A DNA stretch of 64,000 bases from Bog-473 sp963756025 (lineage in GTDB: Bacteria > Actinomycetota > Acidimicrobiia > Acidimicrobiales > RAAP-2). A model generated the notes under the pieces. That model did not search any database and had not been told where the DNA came from. It saw only the letters and a list, made by a program, of their open reading frames with translations. Positions 50,637 through 60,498 of this stretch are shown here, piece after piece. Made by a program: the position numbers and the translations under genes. The stretch spans positions 682,001 to 746,000 of the forward strand of contig CAVWMF010000001.1 of assembly GCA_963756025.1 (NCBI GenBank). The letters are read 5' to 3'. How positions within the stretch are numbered: the stretch's first letter is position 1; each line of letters opens with the position of its first letter.

Positions 50637-51813
50637 ACGAGGACTGGCCGCGCCGTCACCAGGCGTCGGGCCAATCTGAGGTACTCGCCGGCCACGACCG
50701 GCCAGCCCAACGCCGGTGCGAGCCGGGACGCTTCGGCCGCCATGCGCTCCGCCAGCCCCGGTTCGGTCAGGACCCGGCGCAGTGCCGACGTCATGGCCTC
50801 AGGATCGTCGTGCGGGACCACGATGCCGGCCCCGCTGGCCAGGAGCTCTTCGGCATGGGCGAATGCAGTCGCCACGACCGGCTTCCCGGCCGCGATGGCA
50901 TCGACCAGGACGCCCGAGGTGACCTGATCCGACGAGTCGTAGGGCAGCACGACAACGGCGCTCGATGCGATCAGTGCGTTCAGCGCGTGCATGTCGCGGT
51001 AGTCGTCGTCGAAGCACACCGACTCCTCCACGCCCAGCCGGCGTGCCTGGGCCTTGCGCGCTTCGCGGTACTGCTCCCCGTCGGACGCCAGCACCTTGGG
51101 ATGGGTGCGCCCCGCCACCACGTAGCGCGGGGAAGAGGAAGGGGCAGTTCCTGGAGAGCGGGCATGGCGTCGAGGACGCGTTCGATGCCCTTCCCCGGAC
51201 CGATGAGGCCCCAGGTCAACAGCATGGGCCGCACGTGCGGCTGGGGGATCCGAGCGCCCGGCCCACGGGGGATCGCCGCGCCGTGGGCGATCGTCACGAC
51301 ACGTGCGGGATCGACGTCGAAGGTGGTACACAGCCGCATGCGGGCCGCCTCGGACATCACGACCACGCGGTCGGACAGCGCCGCGGCCTCGACCAGGACT
51401 TCGCGCTGGTGCGGCGTGGGGTCGCGCAGGATCGTGTGGGCGATGAGGATGGACGGGACCCGCAGATTGGCCAGGACTTCCAGCACCTCGTCGCCGTCGG
51501 CCCCGCCGAAGAGGCCGTACTCGTGCTGGATCACCGCCACATCGCACCGGTTCAGCAGCTCGGCGCTGGCCGTCACCGATGCCGGCGAGCCGTTCTGGAG
51601 CTCGCCGATCACTCGGCGCGACGTCGTCGGTATCCCATCGGCCACCCGGACGACGCCCACCTCGGCCCCGTGGCTCGACAAGCCGTCGGCGAGTGCCGTG
51701 GTGAAGGTGGCCAGACCGCAGGCGGTCGGCGGGTAACTGCTGAGAATCCCGAAGGTGGGAGCGCGGCCGAACGGGCCATCGAGTGGCAGGATCGGTGAAG
51801 AGGCGACGCGCAA
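50633..51813 (-). CDS. GT4-family glycosyltransferase (frame break)
   Basis: About 394 residues after joining frames near 51144. N-terminal 'APTFGILSSYPPTACGLATF' (about 17-36, P-P-x-x-C-G-I-A loop) and 'VVVMSEAARMRLC'. The C-terminal domain has 'MLLTWGLIGPGKGIERVLDA', 'YVVAGRTHPKVLASDGE', 'ALIASSAVVVLPYDSSDQVT' and 'SGVLVDAIAAGKPVVAT' (E-x7-E replaced by an S-G-V-L-V-D-A type site). The start is TTG 51813, chosen for AAGGAG 5 nt upstream. A missing base at 51144-51145 (expected E-L-A-P-S-S-S-P-R) breaks the frame. First gene of the coupled glycan cluster. Confidence 0.82.
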
Positions 51814-51966
51814 TGAAGCTCCTTGCGGTAGCTCGGTCGAGGCGTCGAGCCTGCACGGGGCGACAGCAGGCATTGCCGGCCGTCCAGCCCAAGCGAAGCG
51901 ACTCTCCCAAGGGGGTGGGAAGCCCAGCCTACCGCGGCCACCTGTCGACCTGTCCCTCCGTCCCTA

Positions 51967-52365
51967 TCAGCGGCCGCCCATGTCGACGGCGTTGACCTTC
52001 ACGATGTCCAAGGTCACGACGACACGCGAGTGGCCCGGTTGATCGTGCACCCGCAGGTCGGCGCCGTATTTGGCCCCCACCTTGTCGGCAAAGCGGTAGT
52101 CGTCGTCGGATTCGAGCACGGCGTCGCACCGCAGCTCGAGATAACGCGACGTCCGCTCGAGGTCCAGGATGAGGAGGGTGCATAGGGGGTTGCGCCGCAG
52201 GTTCTTCGTCTTCTGGCGTGAGGTGTTGAGGGAAATCCTGATCGTGCCGTCCTCGGCCAGGAACCAGACCTCGGAAAGCTGCGGGCGCCCGTCGGGCCCC
52301 ACGGTGGCGAGCGTGGCCACGTTCGACGCCAAGAGGTCGCTGTGTGAATCAGGGATCACGGACAT
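51967..52365 (-). CDS. PPOX-class (F420/FMN-binding split-barrel) protein
   Basis: A 132-residue split beta-barrel: 'SNVATLATVGPDGRPQLSEV' (about 14-33), 'IRISLNTSRQKTKNLRRNPL' (about 47-66, R-x-K-x-x-N-L-x-R-x-P), 'CTLLILDLERTSRYLELRCD' and a C-terminal 'VVVTLDIVKVNAV'. The pattern is that of PPOX-class F420-dependent proteins of actinobacteria. Cofactor F420 or FMN and a flavin-type reduction are expected; the substrate is unknown. It starts 4 bp after the aldo/keto reductase's (restored) stop, so it is probably co-transcribed with it. Confidence 0.83.
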   Translation of the reverse strand: MSVIPDSHSDLLASNVATLATVGPDGRPQLSEVWFLAEDGTIRISLNTSRQKTKNLRRNPLCTLLILDLERTSRYLELRCDAVLESDDDYRFADKVGAKYGADLRVHDQPGHSRVVVTLDIVKVNAVDMGGR

Positions 52366-52369
52366 GGCC

Positions 52370-53372
52370 TCACCGGGCCGCGTCGCCGAAGCGGTACGGC
52401 CTCGTCAGCTCGTCGAGCTCGGACTTGAGCGCGCTCGACATGACGTAGTCGGCCGCCGCCAGGCTGTCGTCGAGCTGCGCCGGGGCGGCTGGCCCCGACG
52501 ATCGGCGCCGTCACCACCGGATTGGCCAGGACCCAGGCGACCGACAGCGTGACGAGCGAGATGCTCTCACGCTCGGCGATCTTCCGCAGCTTCTCCACGG
52601 TGGCGAACTCCTGGTCGTGCCAGTAGCGGCTCTGGTAGATGCCGGCCGCGTTGCCGAGCGTGAACCGCGTGCCTTCGGGCGGCGGGGCCGACCCGTTGTG
52701 CTTGCCCGACAGCAGGCCACCGGCGATCGGGTTGTAGGGAATGATCCCCACGCCTTCCTCCGCACACAACGGGACCAGCTCGCGCTCGATCTGGCGGAAC
52801 AGCAGGTTGTAGCGGGGCTGTACCGAGTCGAAGCGGACGACCGCCCGCGCCTCGCTCCGCCCGAGGGCCCGCGCCACCTGGTAGGCCAGGAAGTTGGAGC
52901 AGCCCACGTAGCGGACCTTGCCCGTGCGGACCAGGTCGTCGAGGGCGGACAACGTCTCGTCGATCGGTGTGCCCGGGTCGGGGCCGTGGAGTTGGTACAG
53001 ATCGATGTAGTCGGTGCCGAGACGCCGCAGCGATGCCTCGACCGCCTCAACGATGTGCTTGCGGGAATTGCCCTGCTCCCACGGCGCCGGGCCGGTGCGG
53101 CCGAAGCATTTGGTCGCCACGATGAAACGGTCCCGCTTGCCGCGCAGCCAGCGCCCGAGGATCTCCTCGGTGCGCCCCACCGTGGGGAGGCCGCCGCCCA
53201 GCGGGTAGACGTCCGCCGTGTCGATGAAGGTGATGCCGCCCTCGGCCGCCCGATCGAGGATGGCTACGGACATCGTCTCGTCGCACTGCAACCCGAAGGT
53301 CATGGTGCCGAGGCAGAGCTCGGAGACGAGGAGTCCGGTGCGGCCGAGGTGAACGTGGTCCATGGGGCCCAC
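52370..53372 (-). CDS. Aldo/keto reductase (frame break near C-terminus)
   Basis: About 334 residues. 'GRTGLLVSELCLGTMTFGLQ' at the start, catalytic Asp/Tyr in 'GITFIDTADVYPLGGG' (about 38-52, D-T-A-x-x-Y), Lys in 'IVATKCFGR' (about 82), 'DLYQLHGPDPGTPIDETLSA' (about 125-145) and the NADP segment 'PIVGASRP' (about 280). The frame then shifts at a GGGG run (52482-52485). Removing one base restores 'AQLDDSLAAADYVMSSALKS' and 'ELDELTRPYRFGDAAR' with the stop at 52370. It reduces an aldehyde or ketone with NADPH; the substrate is unknown. Confidence 0.85.
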
Positions 53373-53428
53373 GGTAATCGCCCCTGGTACTACCGGACCC
53401 CGAGCGAGCCGGCGCCCGTGGCGGGGAC

Positions 53429-54100
53429 CTACTCGTACTCGTACTGCTGGATCGCCTCTTCTCCGAGCGTGGCGAGGGCGCCCGACGGCGGGTCTTCGCG
53501 CTGCCGGTCCGGGTCCATGGAGACGTAACGGTTCAACGCGTCGAGCGTGGCCTTGGCCGCCGAAACGAGGTCGCCCTCGGCCCGGGCGATGCCCATGCGG
53601 TCGTCGTCGGCGGAGAGCGACCGGAAGGCGACGATGACCGAGCAGCCGATCACCGTGTCGACCTTGGTCACCCCCATCAGGTAGAACGGGATGACGAAGC
53701 CCAGATCCCGCAGGGCGCCCAGGGTAGCCTCCGCCCCGCCGATCAGCGGGCCGCTGCCGGCCCGCCCGACGCCCGTGCGCCCGCCGAAGCTCAGGTGGAT
53801 CTCGCTGATGCCGTCGTGTTCGTTGAACTCGGCGACCAGCAGGGTGATCCGGGCCACATGGCCCCCGCTGCCCGGAGGCGCCGTCGCCCCGCTGGCCTCT
53901 TCCAGGATCACCGACGCGTTCGGGAAATAGAGGCTGGCCACCTGTACCGCGCTGTCCCGGACCGCTTCGGGGTCATGGTTGCGCACGGACAGGACGACGG
54001 CATTGACCTCGCCCGTCTCGAGGTGGTTGATGCCCACGTTGACGACGCCGGGCAGTGACCGCAGCTCGAGTTCGAAATCCTCTTCGAATGTCGCCGTCAT
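53429..54100 (-). CDS. Hypothetical protein next to c-di-GMP genes
   Basis: A 223-residue soluble protein that I do not recognise. An acidic N-terminus (TATFEEDFELELRSLPGVVN) is followed by mixed alpha/beta sequence. Residues about 45-75 ('PEAVRDSAVQVASLYFPNAS') and 115-180 ('FGGRTGVGRAGSGPLIGGAE', 'YLMGVTKVDTVIGCSVIVAF') look like a regular strand-helix repeat, possibly a two-domain ferredoxin-like fold. There are no catalytic signatures. ATG 54100 is placed by composition; it follows the GGDEF gene closely and is probably in that operon. Confidence 0.6.
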   Translation of the reverse strand: MTATFEEDFELELRSLPGVVNVGINHLETGEVNAVVLSVRNHDPEAVRDSAVQVASLYFPNASVILEEASGATAPPGSGGHVARITLLVAEFNEHDGISEIHLSFGGRTGVGRAGSGPLIGGAEATLGALRDLGFVIPFYLMGVTKVDTVIGCSVIVAFRSLSADDDRMGIARAEGDLVSAAKATLDALNRYVSMDPDRQREDPPSGALATLGEEAIQQYEYE

Positions 54101-54110
54101 CGCAGAACCG

Positions 54111-54936
54111 TCATCGCAGCACGATGCCTTTCTTCTCGTACAGGCGGGCGTCCGCAATGCGGTAGAGCTCGGCCGGGTCGGTCGAATCGCCGGGCGACGT
54201 CGCCGTGCCGACCGAGAAGTCCAACTCCGGCAAGCGAGACGAGGAGGGCCCGCAGGCGTTCGGTGAACGCCAGCACTTCGGTGCCTTCGGCGTTGGCCAA
54301 AATGATGGCGAACTCGTCGCCGCCCATGCGCGCCGTCGTGTCACCGCTGCGCACGGAACGGCGCAGGGCCCAGCCGAAGGAGCGCAGCATGTCGTCGCCC
54401 ACCGCATGGCCCAGCTTGTCGTTGACCGCCTTGAAGCCGTCCAGGTCGATCAGCACCAATGTGAACGCCCAGCCGTAGCGCGCGCTCTGCACCGCCGCGT
54501 TGCGCAGGGCGGAGTCGAAGTGCCTCCGGTTGGCGATGTTGGTGAGGGGGTCGTGATCGGCACTGTGGCGGGCCAGGTGCAGCGTGAGTGCGAGTTGGCA
54601 CACGTTGCGCACGACGTCGCGCACGACATAGGGAACGACGTCGGGCTCGCAGAACACCCCGGGCGCAGTGGCCAGGTTGGCGGGGGAATCCACGGTGAGG
54701 CTCTTCTGGCCGAGGCGGAAGGCCTGGGTCCCGAGTGCCTCGTCGCGCAGGACGACGACAGCATCGGTCAGACGGTAGCGCCGGGCCAGCAGGTCGAGGA
54801 CCGAGTAGATGAAGCCGATGTTGACCTCGTTCGTCGACACCTGGTCGAGCATGGTCAAGAAGACCCACGGCTCGTGCAGTTGCCCGGTGCTGTCGATTTC
54901 TCCCGCCCCGGCGCCGGCGTCGGCCATGGTGGTCAC
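54111..54936 (-). CDS. Diguanylate cyclase (GGDEF) protein (frame break)
   Basis: About 275 residues. An N-terminal region of unknown type (1-115: 'LDQVSTNEVNIGFIYSVLDL', 'VVPYVVRDVVRNVCQLAL') precedes a full GGDEF domain (about 118-270) with 'HDPLTNIANRRHFDSALRNA', 'VLIDLDGFKAVNDKLGHAVG' and the active site 'ARMGGDEFAIILA' (about 205). No I-site RxxD is seen four residues before it (S-G-D-T-T-A-R). One extra base at 54232-54233 shifts the frame; the continuation 'PELDFSVGTATSPGD' and 'LYRIADARLYEKKG' is normal. The GTG start overlaps the upstream stop (GTGA). Makes c-di-GMP from GTP. Confidence 0.85.
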
Positions 54937-57235
54937 AGGGACCTTTCCGACAGAGCGGGGGCCACCTTTCCAGCTGGACGGAACTTGGCGAGCGGGATGG
55001 CTCCGGCCCGGAGCACCGGGGCCAGCTCCTCGGGGGACATCGGCACCGACATCAGGTAGCCCTGGCCACGGTGGCAGCCCAGCTCGAGCAGTTTGTCGAT
55101 CGTGGTCCCGCACTCGATGCCTTCGGCGATGACACCCAGGTCGAGGGCACGGCCGAGTTGGATGATCGCCTCGACGATGGCCTTGTCGCTCGGGTCGGTG
55201 TCGATGCCCTGCACGAAGGTCTGGTCGAGCTTCAGGAAGTTCACGGGAAGGTGCTTCAGCTCGGTGAACGAGGCGTAGCCGGTCCCGAAGTCGTCGATGG
55301 CGACCTCGACCCCGAGGGCCTGGAATCCCCGCAGGATGCGTGCTGTCTGCTCGGGCTCTTGGAGCACGGCGTGCTCGGTCATTTCGATGCACAGGCGCTC
55401 GCCGGGGATCCGGTGTACCCGCAGGCAGTTCTCGACGAACTCGACGAGACCGCTGATGACGAACTGTGCCGGCGACATGTTGACCCGGACGACCACCGGC
55501 AGGTTCGGGTACTCGCGTCGCCACTCGGCCAGCTGGCGGCAGGCCTCGGCGAAGACCCAGCGGCCCATGTCCACCACGAGCCCGGTCTCCTCGGCCACGG
55601 TGATGAAGGCCGACGCCGGCAGGAGGCCGCGCGTCGGGTGCTGCCAGCGCACGAGTGCCTCGACCGCGAGGAGCTTCCCCGTACGCAGATCGACTTCGGG
55701 CTGGTAGTGCAGCCGCAACCCGTCGCCCTCGATCGCCTCGCGCAGCGTCAGTTCTGTGCGCGAGCGCTCGCTGACCGATTCCCGCAGGACCTCGTCGAAC
55801 ACGACCGCCTGGTTGCGTCCCTGCCGTTTGGCGGCGTACAGCGCCACGTCGGCCCAACCGAGCAATTCGATCCCGTTCTTCACGCCCGGGCTCGACAGCA
55901 CGATGCCGATGCTGGCGGTGTGCGTCACCTCCTGCCCGGCGAAGTCGATCGGTTCGCCGATGACACCGAGCAACCGGTAGGCGGTGGCGGCCACTTCCAT
56001 CTCGCTGCCGCAGTCGCCGACCAGGATCACGAACTCGTCGCCCCCGAGACGGGAGGCGAAGTCGTTGGGCCGGATGCTGGTGCGGATGCGGTCGGCGATG
56101 GTCGTCAGCACCCGGTCGCCGCTGGCGTGGCCGAGGAAGTCGTTCATCACCTTGAAGCGGTCCAGGTCGAAGAAGAGGATCGCCGTCTCGCGGTTCGCGG
56201 CCAGGCGCACTTCCAGCTCGCGCAGGAGGGAGCGCCGGTTCGGCAGCCCGGTCAGGTCGTCGTGCAGAGCGATGTACTCGGTGCGCTCTTCGGCGTCGAT
56301 GCGCGCCTGCAGCTGCACGAGCATGGAGGCGATCGCCTGGAGGGCGCTCAGTTCTTCCACCGTCCACTTGTGCAGGCCGAAGTGGAGGAAGCCCAGGACG
56401 CCCCAGGTCGACTCCGACAGGAGGAGTGGCACGCAGGCGCCGCCGACGAGAGGCACGCCCGTGCCCTTCTCGACCCGCTCGAGGTAGTCCACTTCGCCGT
56501 CGACACCGGCGAGATAGGGCTGGCGGAGGTTCTTGGTGGCGGCGAAGACGGGGTCGGCATCGAACGGCACTTCGCCGAGGGGGTCATCGGCCGTCGGGAT
56601 GCCGCGCTCGCGGCCATTCGGCCTCGAGGATGCTCAGGCCACGCTGGTGATCGTTCCGGCGGAGGAAGGCCACGTCGGCCCCGAGGAATTCGGCCAGCAC
56701 GCGGGTCGTCCACGACAGCACGTCCTGACGGGTACGCGACGACGCCGACATCAACCGCTCGGCGACCATACCGACGAGCTCGTCCAGGCGGCGCTGGTCC
56801 AGCAGTGCGCTCTCACGCGAGGCCAACGTCACCGTGTGGCTCAAGAGTCCGCCGAAGGCCCGGGCCAGTGCACGTTCCCGGCTCGACCACGCCCGTCCCT
56901 GACGGGCGACGACGAGGGCCCCGACGACGGCGCCGTCCTGGAGTTGGATGGGCTCGACCAGGACGCCCCAGGCCACACTGGAGACCACGCACGAGAAGGA
57001 GGTCACGCTGCTCTGGGACCCGAGCAGGCTCACGACGCGCTTGCGGATGTGCATGAGGGCGTGTCTCGGTGTCGGGCGCGGCCCACGATTCAGCATCGAA
57101 ACCGGGAATGGTCTCGTCGAGGCTGCCGACGATTTCGACGATCTCCGCGCCGGGGACGACCTGCGTGATCGTCTCGATAACGAGACGGGTCTGCAGGCCG
57201 GCTACGCCAGGGGAAATGTCGTCAATATCGGTCAT
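54933..57235 (-). CDS. GAF-GGDEF-EAL c-di-GMP enzyme (two frame breaks)
   Basis: About 767 residues. Two sensory segments (about 58-150 and 155-300, GAF-like, e.g. 'VPLLLSESTWGVLGFLHFGL') precede GGDEF (about 310-480: 'HDDLTGLPNRRSLLRELEVR', 'SRLGGDEFVILVGD') and EAL (about 500-755: 'AVEALVRWQHP', 'RVNMSPAQF', 'CIEMTEHAVL', 'AIDDFGTGYASF', 'FLKLDQTFV', 'VIAEGIE'). Both catalytic sets are intact, so it could make and degrade c-di-GMP. Breaks: a missing base near 57058-57062 and an extra base near 56608-56614. Domain order matches M. tuberculosis Rv1354c as I remember it. The ATG follows a G7 ribosome site. Confidence 0.85.
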
Positions 57236-57365
57236 AGTGGAACCCCCCCCTCGAGGGTTCGCTGGGTCACCTGCGCTTTTGATGCGCAAATACCTGCCTA
57301 GGAGTATGGCATAGGACCGCCGGAAAAAGCCATCCTCCCTGGTGGCAGGCAGGTTGCGAGCGCCG

Positions 57366-60266
57366 TCAGGCCATCTCGAATTCCCTGCTGAGAAGCTCGC
57401 TGAGGGGAAGGCGTGCGCTGCGTGTGGAGGGGGGCGGCGCATGGCTCAGGCGGAGCAGCAAGGCGACGTGCTCGCCGTCGTCCAGGTCCCAGAGCTCGTT
57501 GAAACGCTGCGAGAGATCGAACAGCGTGTCGACATGACGTTCACCCCCGAGGCGTAGGAAGTCCTTCTCATCCACGGCGTACAGGAACACGGGCGAAACC
57601 GGCTGGACGGCCAGGCCGTGCTGCTCGGCGGTGAGCCACAGGCGCTCGACGGCGGCCCCACCCCGGACGTACCACGCCGGGTCCGAGCGGGGCATCGTGA
57701 CGACGGCCAGGGCCGAGCTGGAGCCCACCATGGCCCGGGTGCGGGCGCCGAGTCCCTGCCCGGCCCGCCAATCGGCGAGGTGCTCCATGACGTCGGGCCG
57801 GCGGAGCAGCTCGAGCGCCGCCATCTCGGGCGGGGAGAGCTCGAGGGTGCGGACGTCGAGGCCTTCATCGAGCGAGTCCTGGCCGGGGATGCGCAACTCC
57901 CCCACCATCTCGTGATGCAACTTCGGGAGGAGGAAGCGGATGCGGTCGGACTCGGCCAGCACCTCCGCCAAGGCTTCGATCTGCGGGACGGGTCACGGCC
58001 AGGCGCAGGCTCGCCCCTTCCCGCTCGACACCCCGGGAGAGCAGCTTGAGGATCTCGTCGTCGATCGGCTCGGCGTCGCCGAGCTTCCGGTTGGCCACCC
58101 TCGTGCGGACCCGGGGCGCCAGCGGCGCGATCTCGTAGTCCGTCGATTCCCCGACGAGCAACGTCGCCACGTGGTGGGACGGCGAGCCCTCGGGGAACAG
58201 CTGGCATTCTCCGAGATTCTTCAGCGACGCCGCAGCGACACGGGCATTGAAGAGCGCGGCGCCGATCGCCACATAGCTCCCGCGGTGCCGGACGTCCATG
58301 GTCGTCGTGCGCTCGGGGACGAGATACATGCGGATCTGGTTGGCGTCGGCCTCGAAGCGCCACGGCTGGATGTTCCCGCCCGACGGGGCCCACCGGGCGG
58401 CGTCGACGATGACGTCGATCGGATCGGCCACCTCGGCCGACGGCAGCTCGGCCGCCGGGGTGAGCGCGAACGAGGTGGAGAAGTCCGTCTCGTGCCGTCC
58501 GTCGTCGAAGTCGGTCGGCGTCGGTGATCGAGCACGACCGGGCCGATGGCCGAAAGGACTTCCTCGACATCGAAGCGGACACGCCCCGACGGGCAGGTCG
58601 CCCGACACGCCGAACCGTCGCACGGCCGCGGCCGCCGTCGCGGCACCCAGCGTGACCTCGCTCCCGAGTTGCGGCCATCCCGTGACGGTGTCGCCGACCT
58701 CCAACAGTGAGGCCGCGCCCCGCGAGGTGATGTCGGCCGCCCCCAGGATCCGCAGGACGTAGGGCGCCTTCTGCTGGATGGTCAGGCCGGCCAGATCGGA
58801 GGAGCGCAGGCCGGCCAGCAGGCCGTGGAAGAGCGGCCGATCCGGTTCGAGGTCGAAACGCTCCACATCGAGGACGCCGCGGTCGCTCGTCTCCATCAGC
58901 ACCGGGATCCGACGCTCCCGGGCCTCTTCCCGCACGAGCATCTTCACGTCGAGGGAGTCGCACTCCTCGATGACGAGGTCGAGCCCGTCGAGGAAGCAGC
59001 CGAGGTTCTGGGGCGTGATGCCCTCGGGATGGTCACGACCCGGAGGTACGGGTCGATCTCGCCGATCCGGCGCGCCGCCACCACGGCCTTGTTCACGCCG
59101 AGATCGAGGACGCTGCCGGGAATACGGTTCAGGTTGGACAGTTCGAGGGTGTCGAAGTCGGCCACACGCAGCTCGCCGGCGAGACCTTCCATGGCCAGGA
59201 CGTGGGCGATGGAGTGCCCGGCGCTGAGACCGACCACGCCGATGCGGAGGCGGCGCTGCAGCGACTGCTCCGCCCGTGTGATCTTGTTGCGGTTCCGATC
59301 GAGCCGCAGGGTGTCGAAGGAGCGCGGGCCGAGGAGCCGCACCACGGCACGCCGCCATGGGTAATAGACCCATCGCTGCGGCTCCTCCTCCAGCGAGGCG
59401 GCGGGCGCCGGCTTCATTTCGGCCAACTGCTCGCGTTGCTCGGCCAGCCGGTCGATCACCTGCAGCGACGGATCCTCACGGAGCACACGCAGGACCTCGC
59501 GCTGGTCACGTGCCCGCACATCGAGGATCAAGGGGCGCCAGGCGCGGGTGCGGGCCGCTTCGGGTGTGATCGGGCCGGCTCGATGGTGATCGGGGTTGCG
59601 CGCCAGTTGCTCGCCCTCGTGGCGCAGCGCCTGACGTCCTTCGGGCGTCGCCAGCTCGAGCGTGCGCGAGCGGTGCCAGGACAGGGCGACGGTGCGGTAG
59701 CGCTCGTCGGGAAAGGGCACGGCCGCTTCCCCCAGCATCCGGCCGCCGCTCGCCGTCCCGGCGAAGAGCAACGTGTCGGAGATGGCCGCGATGGCGTGCT
59801 CGGCCCCCAGCCAGTTCATGGAATGGGTGGCGCAGCGGGCGATGGCCTCGATCAGCCGGTGCCCCGTCGCCGCCTCGCCCTTGGACCAGGCACCCTTGAT
59901 CTCCACCACACCGAGGGGGACCTCGTCGTCGATGGTGCGCCCGAGCATCTCGATCTCGGGCGACGCCCCCATCTCCTGCATGACGAAGGCCTGATGGCTC
60001 GATGCGAGGGGCCCGTGACAGCGCACGCCGGCCACGGCGTCCCCGTTGGGGTCGAAACCGAGGAAGAAGAGGGACACGCCGGTTCCCTCATCGAGCTCCT
60101 GCAGGTGGAGCTTGCCCTCGAAGCCGAAGTTCCTGTAGCGCCCCTCTGCTTCATGGAGGTAGAGCTTCCAGAGATCGGGCCGCTCGTGCGGGTGATGGCC
60201 TTCGAACCGCACGCCGGACGCGCTGTCGATGAAGCTGGCGCCGTAGCGGTACCGCCGACTGATCAT
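57366..60266 (-). CDS. Large ThiF (E1-like)-nitroreductase fusion, MoeY-like (several frame breaks)
   Basis: About 967 residues. Part 1 (1-320) is a GNAT/autoinducer-synthase-like domain of uncertain type ('LYLHEAEGRYRNFGFEGKLH', 'EIMLG' region near 115). Part 2 (335-560) is ThiF/E1-like with 'RIGVVGLSAGHSIAHVLAME', 'RVADFDTLELSNLNR' (ATP-binding Asp/Arg) and 'LDLVIEECDSLDVKMLVREE'. Part 3 (600-960) is a nitroreductase with 'DAARWAPSGGNIQPWRFEAD' (FMN/phosphate loop) and an SPPEMAALELLRRP core. Breaks fall near 59025, 58584-58587, 58520-58532 and 57985-57987; homology continues through all. The order resembles M. tuberculosis MoeY (Rv1355c). The c-di-GMP neighbours suggest a linked function. 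Substrate unknown. Confidence 0.72.
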
Positions 60267-60498
60267 GTTTCCCACCGATGGGCCTCGTTTGTGACTGTCT
60301 CGAACTGACACGTTCGTCGGGTTTCCCCTACCCGGAGCGAAATCTACTCCGGCCAGGGGCGTTCGACGTGGATACGACCAGTGCACGTCCCCGCGTGCGG
60401 CCGCATCCTGGGATTGACCATAGAGCAGGCAGGGCGCACACTGCACATGCCACCAGCGGTGCCACCAGAGAGCGGCCCGGTATTCCGGGTCGGGGGAG

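Noticed and set aside
57366..60266. Molybdopterin biosynthesis role for the MoeY-like protein
   Set aside because: The label comes from ThiF/MoeB resemblance only. No MoaD-like partner with a Gly-Gly end or moa/moe gene is present, and the chain continues into a nitroreductase.
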